DNA of 20,279 nucleotides. It comes from JBBQTQ01 sp038213135. GTDB taxonomy: Bacteria > Actinomycetota > Thermoleophilia > Gaiellales > Gaiellaceae. The translations under genes were made by a program, and so were the position numbers. This document shows, piece by piece, positions 5,990 to 15,464 of this stretch. The number at the start of each line of letters is the position of its first letter. Within the stretch, counting starts at the first letter, position 1. The stretch is taken from assembly GCA_038213135.1 (NCBI GenBank), contig JBBQTQ010000047.1, positions 1-20,279 of the forward strand, given 5' to 3'. The notes beneath the pieces are model-generated. The model did not search any database, had not been told where the DNA came from, and saw nothing but the letters and a program-made list of their open reading frames with translations.

Positions 5990-7097
5990 CTAGCCAGCCC
6001 TCCCAGCGGCTTTTGCCAGCAGGTAGGCGTGGATGAAACCGTCGAGATTCCCGTCCAGGACGCCCTGCGTGTTGCCGACCTCGAAGTCGGTGCGGTGGTC
6101 CTTGACGAGCTGGTAGGGGTGCAGCACATAGCTTCGGATTTGACTCCCGAAGCCGGTGTCCTGCACGACTCCTCGTTCTTTTGCCAACTCCTCTTCGCGC
6201 TGCTCCTCCTGGAGTTCGGCCAGGCGTGAGCGGAGAATGCGTAGCGCTGTCTGCTTGTTGGAGCTCTGCGAGCGCTCGTTCTGGCACTGGACGACGATTC
6301 CGCTCGGGAGGTGCGTGATCCGGACGGCCGAGTCGGTCTTGTTCACGTGCTGGCCGCCGGCGCCGCTCGCGCGGTAGGTGTCGATCCGCAGGTCGCTTTC
6401 GTCGATCTCGAGGGCGCTGTCGTCCGCGAGGAGCGGGGCGACGATCACCTGGGCGAAGGAAGTGTGCCGCCGGTGCGCCTGGTCGAACGGGGAGAGCCGT
6501 ACGAGCCGGTGGACGCCGCGCTCGGCCTTGAGGATCCCGTAGGCGTTCTCTCCCTTGACAGTGAACGTGGCGGACTTGAGGCCGGCCTCCTCGCCGGGGC
6601 TCGCCTCGATCAGCTCGGTCTGGAAGCCGCGGTCGGCGGCCCAGCGCAGGTACATGCGAAGCAGGATCTCGGCCCAGTCCTGCGAGTCCGTGCCGCCGGT
6701 GCCGGAGTGGATGGTGACGACGGCGTCGCCCGAGTCGTATTCGCCGGTGAAGAGCGCGTCTTCCTGGAGGCGCTCCAGCTCGCGCCGGAGCGGAGCGATC
6801 GAGGTCGCGATCTCGTCGGCCATGTCGCCGTCCATCGAGAGCAGCTCACGCGCGTCCTCGTACTCGCCGCGCAGGCGGTCGAAGCGCTCGAGGCGCTTCG
6901 TCAGGCGCGAGTGCTCGGTCGAGATCGACGCTGCCTGCTGCTGGTCGTCCCAGAAGCCGGGCTCGCCCATCTGGGTCTCGAGCTCGGCGGTACGTGTCCT
7001 CAGGCGATCTGGGTCAAAGGTAATCACGGACCCAGTCGAGCTGGATCCCGATCTCCTCGAGCTGCTCGCTCAGCGGCTGTTCGTGCGGCTCGGCCAT
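5990..7097 (-). CDS. prfB: Peptide chain release factor 2, with +1 programmed frameshift
   Basis: RF2 releases the chain at UGA and UAA. Translation should start at ATG 7097, read 27 codons (MAEPHEQPLSEQLEE...VRDYL) and then slip +1 at CTT-TGA-C (7019-7013) into the main frame, which continues DPDRLRTR. The joined product, 7097-7017 plus 7015-5990, is 368 residues. The stop-codon recognition tripeptide SPF (in LVRLSPFDQ, about 202-204) and the catalytic GGQ (in SGAGGQHVN, about 247-249) are present. A GTG at 7027 would give a 345-residue form starting inside the slippery region, and automated tools may call this truncated start. A TAGGCT box lies 6 nt before the ATG with no Shine-Dalgarno, suggesting leaderless initiation. 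The gene is followed by ftsE. Confidence 0.95.
7013..7019 (-). other. RF2 programmed frameshift site (CTT TGA C)
   Basis: The in-frame stop TGA at 7016-7014 follows CTT at 7019-7017, and the next base is C. This is the conserved RF2 autoregulatory slippery heptamer. Low RF2 lets the ribosome pause at UGA and slip by +1, giving more RF2. The usual AGGGGG stimulator upstream is not evident; GTGAT just before TAC-CTT could pair only with the far end of the anti-Shine-Dalgarno sequence. Confidence 0.9.
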
Positions 7098-7103
7098 CGT
7101 GGA

Positions 7104-7109
7104 AGCCTA
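7104..7109 (-). promoter_or_regulatory. Candidate -10 box (TAGGCT) for leaderless prfB
   Basis: TAGGCT ends 6 nt before the prfB ATG, placing a transcription start at or next to the A of the start codon. No clear -35 is seen, and no Shine-Dalgarno is present that would argue for a leader. Confidence 0.35.
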
Positions 7110-7222
7110 GCGGCGGTGCGCGATTGGCCTGTGGAGGCATCGTCACCGAATCGACACAGGTTGGCCGTGGTCGGCGCAGTCGGGACGGGCTAGGCTCGCC
7201 TCAGAGGGAGGCGGGTTGGATG

Positions 7223-7240
7223 CCCCACCCAAGGGTGGGG
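7223..7240. repeat. Perfect GC-rich hairpin CCCCACCC-AA-GGGTGGGG
   Basis: This is an 8-bp perfect inverted repeat with a 2-nt centre (in practice a 7-bp stem with a CAAG tetraloop) in the 317-bp gap between secA and prfB. It lies about 30 nt left of repeat element A and may be part of it. No gene is visible in the gap, and the hairpin could also act as an extra terminator after secA. Confidence 0.5.
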
Positions 7241-7253
7241 GTATGCCTTTACA

Positions 7254-7303
7254 GCGGAGCCGGGCTATGCCCGGCGGAGCACTTCGCGCGAAGTCGCGTC
7301 TGC
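7254..7303. repeat. Two-hairpin intergenic element, copy A core
   Basis: The core contains GCCGGGC-TAT-GCCCGGC (7259-7275), then GGAGC, then the perfect palindrome ACTTCGCGCGAAGT (7281-7294), then CGCGT. The same layout recurs at 13728-13778 with compensatory changes in the first stem. With the G/C stem-loop at 7386-7412 it fills most of the secA-prfB gap. Confidence 0.6.
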
Positions 7304-7385
7304 CTGGGCCTGACGTTCCAACCACCGAGGGCGCCGCCGGCTCCGCGGACAAGCGAACTACGCGAGCGCGAGCAAGGAGGGGGCT

Positions 7386-7412
7386 CGCGGGGGGACCAGG
7401 GGTTCCCCCGCG
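7386..7412 (-). terminator. secA terminator-like stem-loop
   Basis: CGCGGGGG (7386-7393) and CCCCCGCG (7405-7412) form a perfect 8-bp stem around an 11-nt loop, starting 2 nt beyond the secA stop. No U-tract follows; the minus strand continues into GAGCCCCC. A matching stem-loop lies directly after ahcY. Confidence 0.5.
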
Positions 7413-7414
7413 CC

Positions 7415-10072
<2,658 letters not shown>

Positions 10073-10080
10073 TGACTACA

Positions 10081-10086
10081 AGGGTA
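10081..10086 (-). promoter_or_regulatory. Candidate -10 box (TACCCT) for leaderless secA
   Basis: TACCCT on the minus strand ends 8 nt before the secA GTG. There is no Shine-Dalgarno in between, and no good -35 is recognisable in the very G/C-rich upstream DNA. Confidence 0.3.
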
Positions 10087-10123
10087 CCTGGGACGCGCGC
10101 GGGCCCTTCCGGCCGTGGCGGGG

Positions 10124-10151
10124 CGAGCCACTACGGGTGACTGTCACCGGT
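10124..10151. repeat. 28-bp repeat with palindromic core, copy 1
   Basis: It begins CGAGCCA and ends GGGTGACTGTCACCGGT. The core GGTGAC-T-GTCACC is a perfect 13-bp palindrome about a single central base. Copy 2 at 10203-10230 is a direct repeat with 23 of 28 positions identical. Both copies lie in the 177-bp gap upstream of secA. Confidence 0.7.
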
Positions 10152-10202
10152 TAGGAGCGCCGGCGCCGCGGATCGGCTCGACTACGCGGCGCGTCGTCGA
10201 CT

Positions 10203-10230
10203 CGAGCCATGTTGGGTGACAGTCACCGGT
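10203..10230. repeat. 28-bp repeat with palindromic core, copy 2
   Basis: It begins CGAGCCA and ends GGGTGACAGTCACCGGT, with the central base A instead of T. Start-to-start spacing to copy 1 is 79 bp. Between the cores lies a further inverted repeat, GGCTCGA (10175-10181) with TCGAGCC (10202-10208), that overlaps the repeat border. No gene is visible in this gap. Confidence 0.7.
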
Positions 10231-10249
10231 CATGACGGATCGGACACGT

Positions 10250-10801
10250 CTAGAGCGGGTTGACCTTCACCTCGAAGAGCTGCCCGTCGAGGCGCTCCGC
10301 GCGGACGACATACGACTTGTAATGCGCCTCGGCGTGGCGCTCCAGCGCCGGGATGCTCCCGAAGGTGTACTTGCCGTCGTTGTTCAGCGAGCGCTCGCCG
10401 TTCGAAACGGAGAGCAGAATCTCGTCTCCGACGACGTCGTCGGGCAACTCCACCACCGTCAGCTTGCTCGCGCCGATCGCCCACATCGACTCACCGCGGC
10501 GCACGGCCTTCGCCCGGTAGGGCGGCTCCAGCGAAAGCGCATCGGCGAGGACGTCGAACTGCGCCGCGTCGACGTTCTCGTCGACGAGGAGCGATCCGTC
10601 CGGCAGGACGACGAACTCCGCTTCGTCGCCGGCCAGTCCGGGAGCGTCAACGGTGGCGACCGCATCCCACTCCCGCGGCCGCTGCTGGCCGTGGATCCCG
10701 ACCTCTCCCCAGCGAGGAGTGGTGTCGATCGGAGCCCGCTCGCCCAGCCCGCCCTCGCGCGCGAGCCGCTCGTGCAGGCTCTCGCGCTTCCAGAAAGGCA
10801 A
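10250..10801 (-). CDS. Hypothetical protein, unknown family
   Basis: The 183-residue product starts from TTG (10801-10799) 2 nt after the hpf stop, so it is probably co-transcribed with hpf. I do not recognise a family. The N-terminal 45 residues are polar, with WKRESLHERLAREGG and WDAVATVDAPGLAGDEAEFVVLPDG. The rest is acidic with alternating short strands, including YRAKAVRRGESMWAIGASK and VVELPDDVVGDEILLSVSNG. There is no signal peptide or membrane segment, so it is likely cytoplasmic. The codon pattern is that of a real gene, and the tight spacing to hpf supports it. Confidence 0.75.
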   Translation of the reverse strand: MPFWKRESLHERLAREGGLGERAPIDTTPRWGEVGIHGQQRPREWDAVATVDAPGLAGDEAEFVVLPDGSLLVDENVDAAQFDVLADALSLEPPYRAKAVRRGESMWAIGASKLTVVELPDDVVGDEILLSVSNGERSLNNDGKYTFGSIPALERHAEAHYKSYVVRAERLDGQLFEVKVNPL

Positions 10802-10803
10802 CG

Positions 10804-11286
10804 CTAGCCCTCGGGCTCGATCAGGCCGTACCCGCCCTCGTTCCGCCGGTAGACGACGTTCAGCTCGTCCGAGTCGGGATTCCGGAAGACGAAGAAGTCG
10901 TGGTCGACGAGCTCGAGCCGGTCGACGGCCTCCTCGGGCGAGAGCGCCGCGACCGGGAACTGCTTGGTCTTGACGAGCCGCCCGTTCTTGCGCTGGCGCT
11001 TCTCGCGGTAGCGGGCCGCCTGGCGCTCGAGCTTCACTGTTAACTGGTCGATCGAAGCGCGCATGTCGCTCGAGGCCTCGCGGGCGCGCAACACGGGCCC
11101 TTTCGTCCAGACGGTCGCCTCAGCGACATGGTTGGCAGAGATGGACGGGTTCTTCTCGACCGCGAGCTCCAGCTCGACGCGGGTCAGGTCGGGGAGGTGC
11201 CGTTCCAGCTTGGCGAGCTTCTGCTCGGCATGGCGCCGGATCGCATCGCTGACCTCGAGGTTCTTGGCCTTGACCTGGAGTTGCAC
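10804..11286 (-). CDS. hpf: Long-form ribosome hibernation promoting factor
   Basis: HPF binds the 30S decoding centre and, in the long form, dimerises ribosomes into inactive 100S particles. From GTG 11286 the product is 160 residues. The N-terminal domain reads VQLQVKAKNLEVSDAIRRHA and HLPDLTRVELELAVEKNP, followed by a basic linker (YREKRQRKNGRLVKTK). The C-terminal dimerisation domain ends HDFFVFRNPDSDELNVVYRR and GGYGLIEPE. The frame is open upstream to 11454, but that part overlaps the ComF gene and lacks family similarity, so the GTG start is preferred. A TAGATT box (11297-11302) overlaps the ComF stop and could give hpf its own promoter with a very short leader. Confidence 0.95.
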   Translation of the reverse strand: MQLQVKAKNLEVSDAIRRHAEQKLAKLERHLPDLTRVELELAVEKNPSISANHVAEATVWTKGPVLRAREASSDMRASIDQLTVKLERQAARYREKRQRKNGRLVKTKQFPVAALSPEEAVDRLELVDHDFFVFRNPDSDELNVVYRRNEGGYGLIEPEG

Positions 11287-11296
11287 CGCCGACCTG

Positions 11297-11302
11297 AATC
11301 TA
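11297..11302 (-). promoter_or_regulatory. Candidate -10 box (TAGATT) for hpf
   Basis: TAGATT lies 10 nt before the hpf GTG and overlaps the stop codon of the upstream gene. It is a good actinobacterial TAnnnT box, but no -35 is evident. Confidence 0.3.
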
Positions 11303-11965
11303 GCGAACCGCCCTCGCGAAGGTGACGATCTCGACCCGCCGCGCGCCCGCGCCGCGCAGGGCCGCAGCGGCCGCAGCGGCTGTCGCGCCGCTCGTGTAGA
11401 CGTCGTCGACGAGCGCGACCCGGCCCGGCGAGGCACGGGTGGCACGGAAGGCACCGCGGACGTTCCGGCGGCGCTCGACCAGGGTCAGCCCTCGCTGAGG
11501 CGCGACCGACCGCGTTCTCGCCAACAGACGCTCGACCGGGAGCGACCAGCGCTCGCCGAGCTCGCGAGCGAGCCGCTCGGCCGGATGATGGCCGCGCTTG
11601 CGGCTCCGATCGCCGTCGGGAGGCACGAACGCGAGCGCCTCCACCCGCGGCCGCGGGACGACCGCGACGACGAGATCCGCAGCCACGACGACCAGCCGCC
11701 GGAGCCCTCGCTCCTTCCAGCTCGAGACGATCGCCTTGACCGCCGCGTCGTAGACCACCGCTGCCCGCGCCGACGCGAAGGCGAGCCGCCGCCCCGAGCA
11801 CTCCGAGCAGCGCGCGACCGGCCAGGCGCACGGCGCGCCGCAGCGCTCGCAGAGCGGTGGCCCGAGCCGCGGCACCCTGGCGAGGCACGCGGCGCAGGCC
11901 TGGGCGCCACCGACGCCGCAGACGACGCACCGCTGCGGGAGCAGGATGTCCAGCACCCCGCCCAC
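11300..11965 (-). CDS. ComF-family phosphoribosyltransferase-like protein
   Basis: The 221-residue product has the ComFC layout: an N-terminal zinc-binding region with paired cysteines (CVVC at 13-16, CAAC at 24-27, CERCGAPC from 39, CSEC at 53-56), the YDAAVKAIVSSWKERG segment, and a C-terminal PRPP-binding loop VALVDDVYTSGAT (about 183-195). ComFC-type proteins are linked to DNA uptake in naturally competent bacteria, but in many actinobacteria the role is unproven. The start is GTG (11965-11963). It lies 47 nt after the nucleotidyltransferase and 13 nt before hpf. Confidence 0.92.
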   Translation of the reverse strand: MGGVLDILLPQRCVVCGVGGAQACAACLARVPRLGPPLCERCGAPCAWPVARCSECSGRRLAFASARAAVVYDAAVKAIVSSWKERGLRRLVVVAADLVVAVVPRPRVEALAFVPPDGDRSRKRGHHPAERLARELGERWSLPVERLLARTRSVAPQRGLTLVERRRNVRGAFRATRASPGRVALVDDVYTSGATAAAAAAALRGAGARRVEIVTFARAVR

Positions 11966-12012
11966 GGTAGGCGAGGCGGGCGCACGGAACTGTCAGGGCT
12001 TCGTGACTTCTC

Positions 12013-12774
12013 TCAGTCGAGCGCGTAGACGGCGCGCCGGCCGAGACCAGCCCGCTCGCGGAGCCGATTGTCGGCCTCGAGCAGCTGCTCCGGATCGCCG
12101 ACGTCGCGCCAGTCTCCCTCGAAGCGGTAGCCGTAGACAGGCGCCTGCCGGTGCAGCCAGGAGATGAATCGTCCGGGCTGGTCGGGTGAGTTGCCCTCGG
12201 CGAGATAGCGCCCGAGCAACGGGACGTGCTCGCGGTGGTAGATGTAGGCGGCCGTGGCAGCGAGCGTCGAGGGCGGCTCGTCGGGCTTTTCGACGAAGCC
12301 GACGACGCGCTCTTCGTCGTCGATCTCGGCGATCCCGTATTTCCGGGCCAGCGCCAGGTCGGCAACGTCGTGCAAGGCAACCGCGCTCGCGAGGCCCTTG
12401 CCCAGCCAGAAGTCGCGGAAGTCGCCGAGTGCGAAGTCGAAGAGGTTGTCGCCGGCGATTACGAGCAGATGCTCGCCCTCCAGGCCGGCGGCTTCGATCA
12501 CGAAGCGAATGTCCCCGATCGCGCCGCGCCGGTCGTCCTCGCTCGTCGTGCCGTCGTCGTGGACGTGCACCTCGCGCCCACTGCCCCACTCCTCGAACGC
12601 TGCCGCGAACTTGTGGTTCGTGACAAGGTGGACCTCGCTCGCGACCCCCTCGACGCGCTCCAGGATCCAGTCCACCATCGGCTTGCCGCCGACTGGCAGC
12701 AGCGGCTTGGGGGTCGCCAGCGTGAGCGGGTAGAGCCGAGTCGCGTACCCGGCCGCAAGCAGGATCGCTTTCAT
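12013..12774 (-). CDS. Sugar-1-phosphate nucleotidyltransferase (NTP transferase family)
   Basis: The enzyme couples a sugar 1-phosphate to an NTP to give an activated nucleotide sugar; which sugar and base are not clear. The 253-residue product opens with the nucleotide-binding signature LLAAGYATRLYPLT followed by PKPLLPVGGKPMVDWIL. The metal-binding GDN is in VIAGDNLFDF, FVEKP is in the middle, and GDWRDVGDPEQLLEADNRL closes the domain. There is no left-handed beta-helix acyltransferase domain, so it is not GlmU-like. ATG 12774-12772 overlaps the mtnA stop as ATGA, implying coupled translation with a methionine-salvage gene, which is an unusual partner. Confidence 0.9.
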   Translation of the reverse strand: MKAILLAAGYATRLYPLTLATPKPLLPVGGKPMVDWILERVEGVASEVHLVTNHKFAAAFEEWGSGREVHVHDDGTTSEDDRRGAIGDIRFVIEAAGLEGEHLLVIAGDNLFDFALGDFRDFWLGKGLASAVALHDVADLALARKYGIAEIDDEERVVGFVEKPDEPPSTLAATAAYIYHREHVPLLGRYLAEGNSPDQPGRFISWLHRQAPVYGYRFEGDWRDVGDPEQLLEADNRLRERAGLGRRAVYALD

Positions 12775-13712
12775 GCGAGCGCGGGCATGAACGCGTAGGG
12801 CGAGGCATGGACGCCGTCCTCGGTAACGATCGCCGCGATCAGCTCGGCGGGCGTGACGTCGAAGGCCGGATTCCGAGCCGGGAAGCGCCTGGTGACTTCC
12901 GCTGCGTCGCGCTCCTCGATCGGGATCTCGGCGCCAGTCGCCGTCGCCGGGTCGATCGTCGAGGTCGGCGCGACGATGTAGAGCGGGATGCCGTGGTGCT
13001 TGGCCAGGACGGCCAGCGAGTAGGTGCCGATCTTGTTCGCGGTGTCGCCGTTGGCGGCAATCCGGTCGGCACCCGTGACCACGCAGTCGACCTCGCCGGC
13101 GCCCATCAGCGACGCGGCGGCCGAGTCGGCGATCACCGTGTTCGGGATCCCGAGCTGCTCCAGCTCCCACGCGGTCAGCCTTGCGCCCTGGAGAAGCGGC
13201 CGGGTCTCGCCGACCAGGACATGCTCGACGAGGCCGCGCTCCCAGGCCGCCCGCAGCGCTCCGACGGCAGAGCCGTAGCCGCCTGTGGCGAGCCCACCCG
13301 CGTTGCAATGCGTGAGCGGCCGGCGGCCGATCAGGTCGGCCGCGTGCGCGGCCATGCGACGGCAGCGATCGACCTCCTCCTCGTGCAAGCGTCTGGCTCG
13401 CTCGGGCGTCGGGTCGTCGCGCATCTGCTCGAGCGCCCAGGCGAGGTTCACCGCGGTCGGGCGCGACGCGGCGAGCACCGCCTCGGCCTCGATCAGGTCT
13501 TCCCCGTTCTGGGCCGCGAGGGCCATGGCATACGCGGCGGTCACCCCGATCGCGGGGGCGCCGCGCACGACCATGGCCCTGATCGCCTCAGCTACCTCGG
13601 CAGCCGAACGGCACTCGACCTCGACCTCCTCGTCAGGCAGACGCCGCTGATCGAGAAGAACGACCCGATCGGACTCGAGCCGAACGATTCTCTCTGGGCT
13701 CAGCTCCGCCAT
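12771..13712 (-). CDS. mtnA: S-methyl-5-thioribose-1-phosphate isomerase
   Basis: MtnA converts methylthioribose 1-phosphate to methylthioribulose 1-phosphate in methionine salvage. The 313-residue product carries MVVRGAPAIGVTAAYAMALA, the active-site cysteine in THCNAGGLAT (C136), the catalytic aspartate in VVTGADRIAANGD (D216), and NKIGTYSLAVLAKHHGIP, typical of MtnA within the eIF-2B alpha-like superfamily. The ATG at 13712 gives MAELSPERIV; an in-frame start upstream would run into the repeat element and is rejected. It lies downstream of ahcY with repeat element B between, and overlaps the following nucleotidyltransferase by 4 nt. Confidence 0.95.
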   Translation of the reverse strand: MAELSPERIVRLESDRVVLLDQRRLPDEEVEVECRSAAEVAEAIRAMVVRGAPAIGVTAAYAMALAAQNGEDLIEAEAVLAASRPTAVNLAWALEQMRDDPTPERARRLHEEEVDRCRRMAAHAADLIGRRPLTHCNAGGLATGGYGSAVGALRAAWERGLVEHVLVGETRPLLQGARLTAWELEQLGIPNTVIADSAAASLMGAGEVDCVVTGADRIAANGDTANKIGTYSLAVLAKHHGIPLYIVAPTSTIDPATATGAEIPIEERDAAEVTRRFPARNPAFDVTPAELIAAIVTEDGVHASPYAFMPALA

Positions 13713-13727
13713 CGGGGACGTCGTTCG

Positions 13728-13778
13728 GCGCAGCCCGGCTTCGCCGGGCGGAGCCACGCCGCGCAACGTCGCGTGTGC
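13728..13778. repeat. Two-hairpin intergenic element, copy B core
   Basis: GCCCGGC-TTC-GCCGGGC (13733-13749) is followed by GGAGC, then ACGCCGCGCAACGT in the place of copy A's palindrome, then CGCGT. The first stem differs from copy A by paired changes that keep base pairing. It sits between ahcY and mtnA, in the same orientation relative to the upstream gene as copy A. Confidence 0.6.
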
Positions 13779-13799
13779 ATGGTGGGAAGGGGGCTAACA

Positions 13800-13820
13800 G
13801 GGGAAACCGGCTGTTTCCCC
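13800..13820 (-). terminator. ahcY terminator-like stem-loop
   Basis: GGGGAAAC (13800-13807) and GTTTCCCC (13813-13820) form a perfect 8-bp stem with a 5-nt loop directly after the ahcY stop. The stem extends, after one mismatch, by AAC (13796-13798) with GTT (13822-13824), which overlaps the TAA stop. No U-tract follows. Confidence 0.5.
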
Positions 13821-13822
13821 CG

Positions 13823-15091
13823 TTACGTCCCTTCGTCCCACGACGCGAGGTAGCGCTCCTGCTCCGCGGTGAGCTTGTCGATCTCGACGCCCATCGTGGC
13901 GAGCTTCAGCCGAGCGATCTCGCGGTCGATGTCCTCGGGCACCGGGTAGACCTTGCGCTCGAGCGTGGCCGCGTTCGCGACCGCGTACTCGGCCGCCAGG
14001 GCCTGGTTCGCGAAGGACATGTCCATTACGGAGGCAGGATGGCCTTCCGCCGAGGACAGGTTCACGAGCCGCCCGTCGGCGATCAGGTACAGCCGCCGGC
14101 CGTCCGCCAGCTCGAACTCCTCGACGAACTGCCGTGCCTCCTTGGTCGAGACCGCCAGATCACGCAGCGCCGGGATGTCGATCTCGACGTTGAAGTGACC
14201 CGTGTTGGCGAGGATCGCGCCGTCCTTCATGCGCTCGAGGTGCTCGCGGCGGATGACGTGCTTGTCGCCGGTCGCCGTGCAGAAGATGTCGCCGACCTCG
14301 GCGGCCTTCTCCATCGTCAGCACCTCGAAGCCGTCCATCGTCGCCTCGAGCGCGTTGATCGGCTCGACCTCGGTGATGATCGTGTGCGCGCCCATGCCGC
14401 GGGCCCGCATCGCGACGCCGCGTCCGACCCAGCCGTAGCCGCAGACCACGAACCGGCGGCCGGCGAGCAGGATGTTCGTCGCGCGGATGATCCCGTCGAT
14501 CGTCGACTGGCCCGTGCCGTAGCGGTTGTCGAACATGTGCTTCGTCTTCGCCTCGTTGACGGCGATGATCGGGAAGCCGAGCTTCCCGTCACCCTCGAGC
14601 GCCTTCAGCCGGATCACGCCGGTGGTGGTCTCCTCGGTGCCGGCGATCACGTCGCCGAGCTGCTCGCGCCGCGCTGAATGGAGCACGCCGATCACGTCGG
14701 CGCCGTCGTCCATCGTCAGGTGCGGCTTGTGGTCGACCGCGGCTTCGATGTGCGAGTAGTAGGTGTCGTGGTCCTCGCCCTTGATCGCGAAGACCGGGAT
14801 GTCGTAGTTCTCGACGAGCGCCGCGGCGACGTCGTCCTGCGTGGAGAGCGGGTTCGAGGCACAGAGCACCACGTCCGCCCCGCCGGCCTGCAGCGTCCGC
14901 ATCAGGTTCGCCGTCTCGGTCGTCACGTGCAGGCACGCGGCGATCCGGTAGCCGGCCAGCGGCTTCTCGTTCTCGAACCGCTCGCGGATCGCCGCGAGCA
15001 CCGGCATGTTGCGGTCGGCCCACTCGATGCGCCGCACCCCCTCGGGCGCAAGCGCCACGTCCTTCACGTCGAATCTCTTCGTTGTCGCCAT
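13823..15091 (-). CDS. ahcY: Adenosylhomocysteinase (SAH hydrolase)
   Basis: The enzyme splits S-adenosylhomocysteine into adenosine and homocysteine, removing the inhibitor left by methyltransferases. The 422-residue product contains CLHVTTETANLMRTL, LCASNPLSTQDDVAAAL, the substrate-binding TMDDGADVIG, NEAKTKHMFDNRYGTGQS with the active-site lysine and aspartate, and the NAD-binding VVCGYGWVGRGVAMRARG (about 215-232). The length and the ending YLASWDEGT fit the shorter archaeal/bacterial type that lacks the mid-protein insertion. ATG 15091 has a good ribosome-binding site (GAGGAG). It lies 18 nt after the MerR gene, likely in one transcript. Confidence 0.97.
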   Translation of the reverse strand: MATTKRFDVKDVALAPEGVRRIEWADRNMPVLAAIRERFENEKPLAGYRIAACLHVTTETANLMRTLQAGGADVVLCASNPLSTQDDVAAALVENYDIPVFAIKGEDHDTYYSHIEAAVDHKPHLTMDDGADVIGVLHSARREQLGDVIAGTEETTTGVIRLKALEGDGKLGFPIIAVNEAKTKHMFDNRYGTGQSTIDGIIRATNILLAGRRFVVCGYGWVGRGVAMRARGMGAHTIITEVEPINALEATMDGFEVLTMEKAAEVGDIFCTATGDKHVIRREHLERMKDGAILANTGHFNVEIDIPALRDLAVSTKEARQFVEEFELADGRRLYLIADGRLVNLSSAEGHPASVMDMSFANQALAAEYAVANAATLERKVYPVPEDIDREIARLKLATMGVEIDKLTAEQERYLASWDEGT

Positions 15092-15109
15092 CGGCTCCTC
15101 TTCTCGTCG

Positions 15110-15433
15110 TTATGCGGCCAGGAGCCGCTCTTGTTTGCGCTGCTCCCACTCCAGGGCGTCCAGGTCGCTGCCTGCGACCCAGGTCTCGACTGCCTCGCGG
15201 AGCGCCGGCTCGCGCCGCAGTCGGGCTGCGAACGCGACGTCGGAGAGCTCGATTGCGAAGCGGTCGAGCAACTCGCGGAGCGAGCGCAGACGGTTCTGCT
15301 CGCGCAGGCCGTACAGGCGATAGCCGGATCCGTTGCGCGGCGGCACGATCAGCGCGGTCCGCTCGATATAGCGGAGCATGCGCGCCGACCAGCCCGTACG
15401 GGCAGCCGCCTGTCCGACCGTCAGCTCGTCCAC
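15110..15433 (-). CDS. MerR-family transcriptional regulator next to ahcY
   Basis: The 107-residue product has a MerR-type winged helix at about 5-42: LTVGQAAARTGWSARMLRYI, then ERTALIVPPR and SGYRLYG. The usual YYE of helix 2 reads YIE. After it come a short helical region (QNRLRSLRELLDRFAIELSDV) and a C-terminal helix, but no separate effector-binding domain and no cysteines, so it is not a metal sensor of the MerR or CueR kind. The start is GTG 15433, with a TAAGGT box 7 nt upstream and an inverted repeat across it. It is followed after 18 nt by ahcY, which suggests control of SAH recycling and of itself. Confidence 0.85.
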   Translation of the reverse strand: MDELTVGQAAARTGWSARMLRYIERTALIVPPRNGSGYRLYGLREQNRLRSLRELLDRFAIELSDVAFAARLRREPALREAVETWVAGSDLDALEWEQRKQERLLAA

Positions 15434-15440
15434 AGCCGGA

Positions 15441-15464
15441 ACCTTAACAGAAGTGTGTCAAGGT
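15441..15464 (-). promoter_or_regulatory. Candidate MerR operator and leaderless promoter
   Basis: On the minus strand ACCTTGACA and TGTTAAGGT flank 6 nt, giving 9-bp arms with 8 of 9 pairs matching. The right arm contains TAAGGT (15446-15441), a -10-like box ending 7 nt before the GTG of the MerR gene, so the start codon would be the transcription start. The repeat also covers the stop codon of the upstream cupin gene. Its position over the promoter fits autoregulation by the MerR product. Confidence 0.55.

Noticed and set aside
5154..6287. Long 377-codon form of ftsE
   Set aside because: The first 120 residues overlap prfB in another frame and have no FtsE similarity; only a much shorter extension is worth considering.
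10081..10250. Riboswitch upstream of secA
   Set aside because: The palindromes suggest a DNA site or repeat, no known riboswitch core is recognisable, and the secA message looks leaderless.
12013..13308. 431-codon form of the nucleotidyltransferase
   Set aside because: The upstream part is the shifted frame of mtnA; the ATG at 12774 begins the canonical MKAILLAAGYATRL motif and overlaps the mtnA stop.
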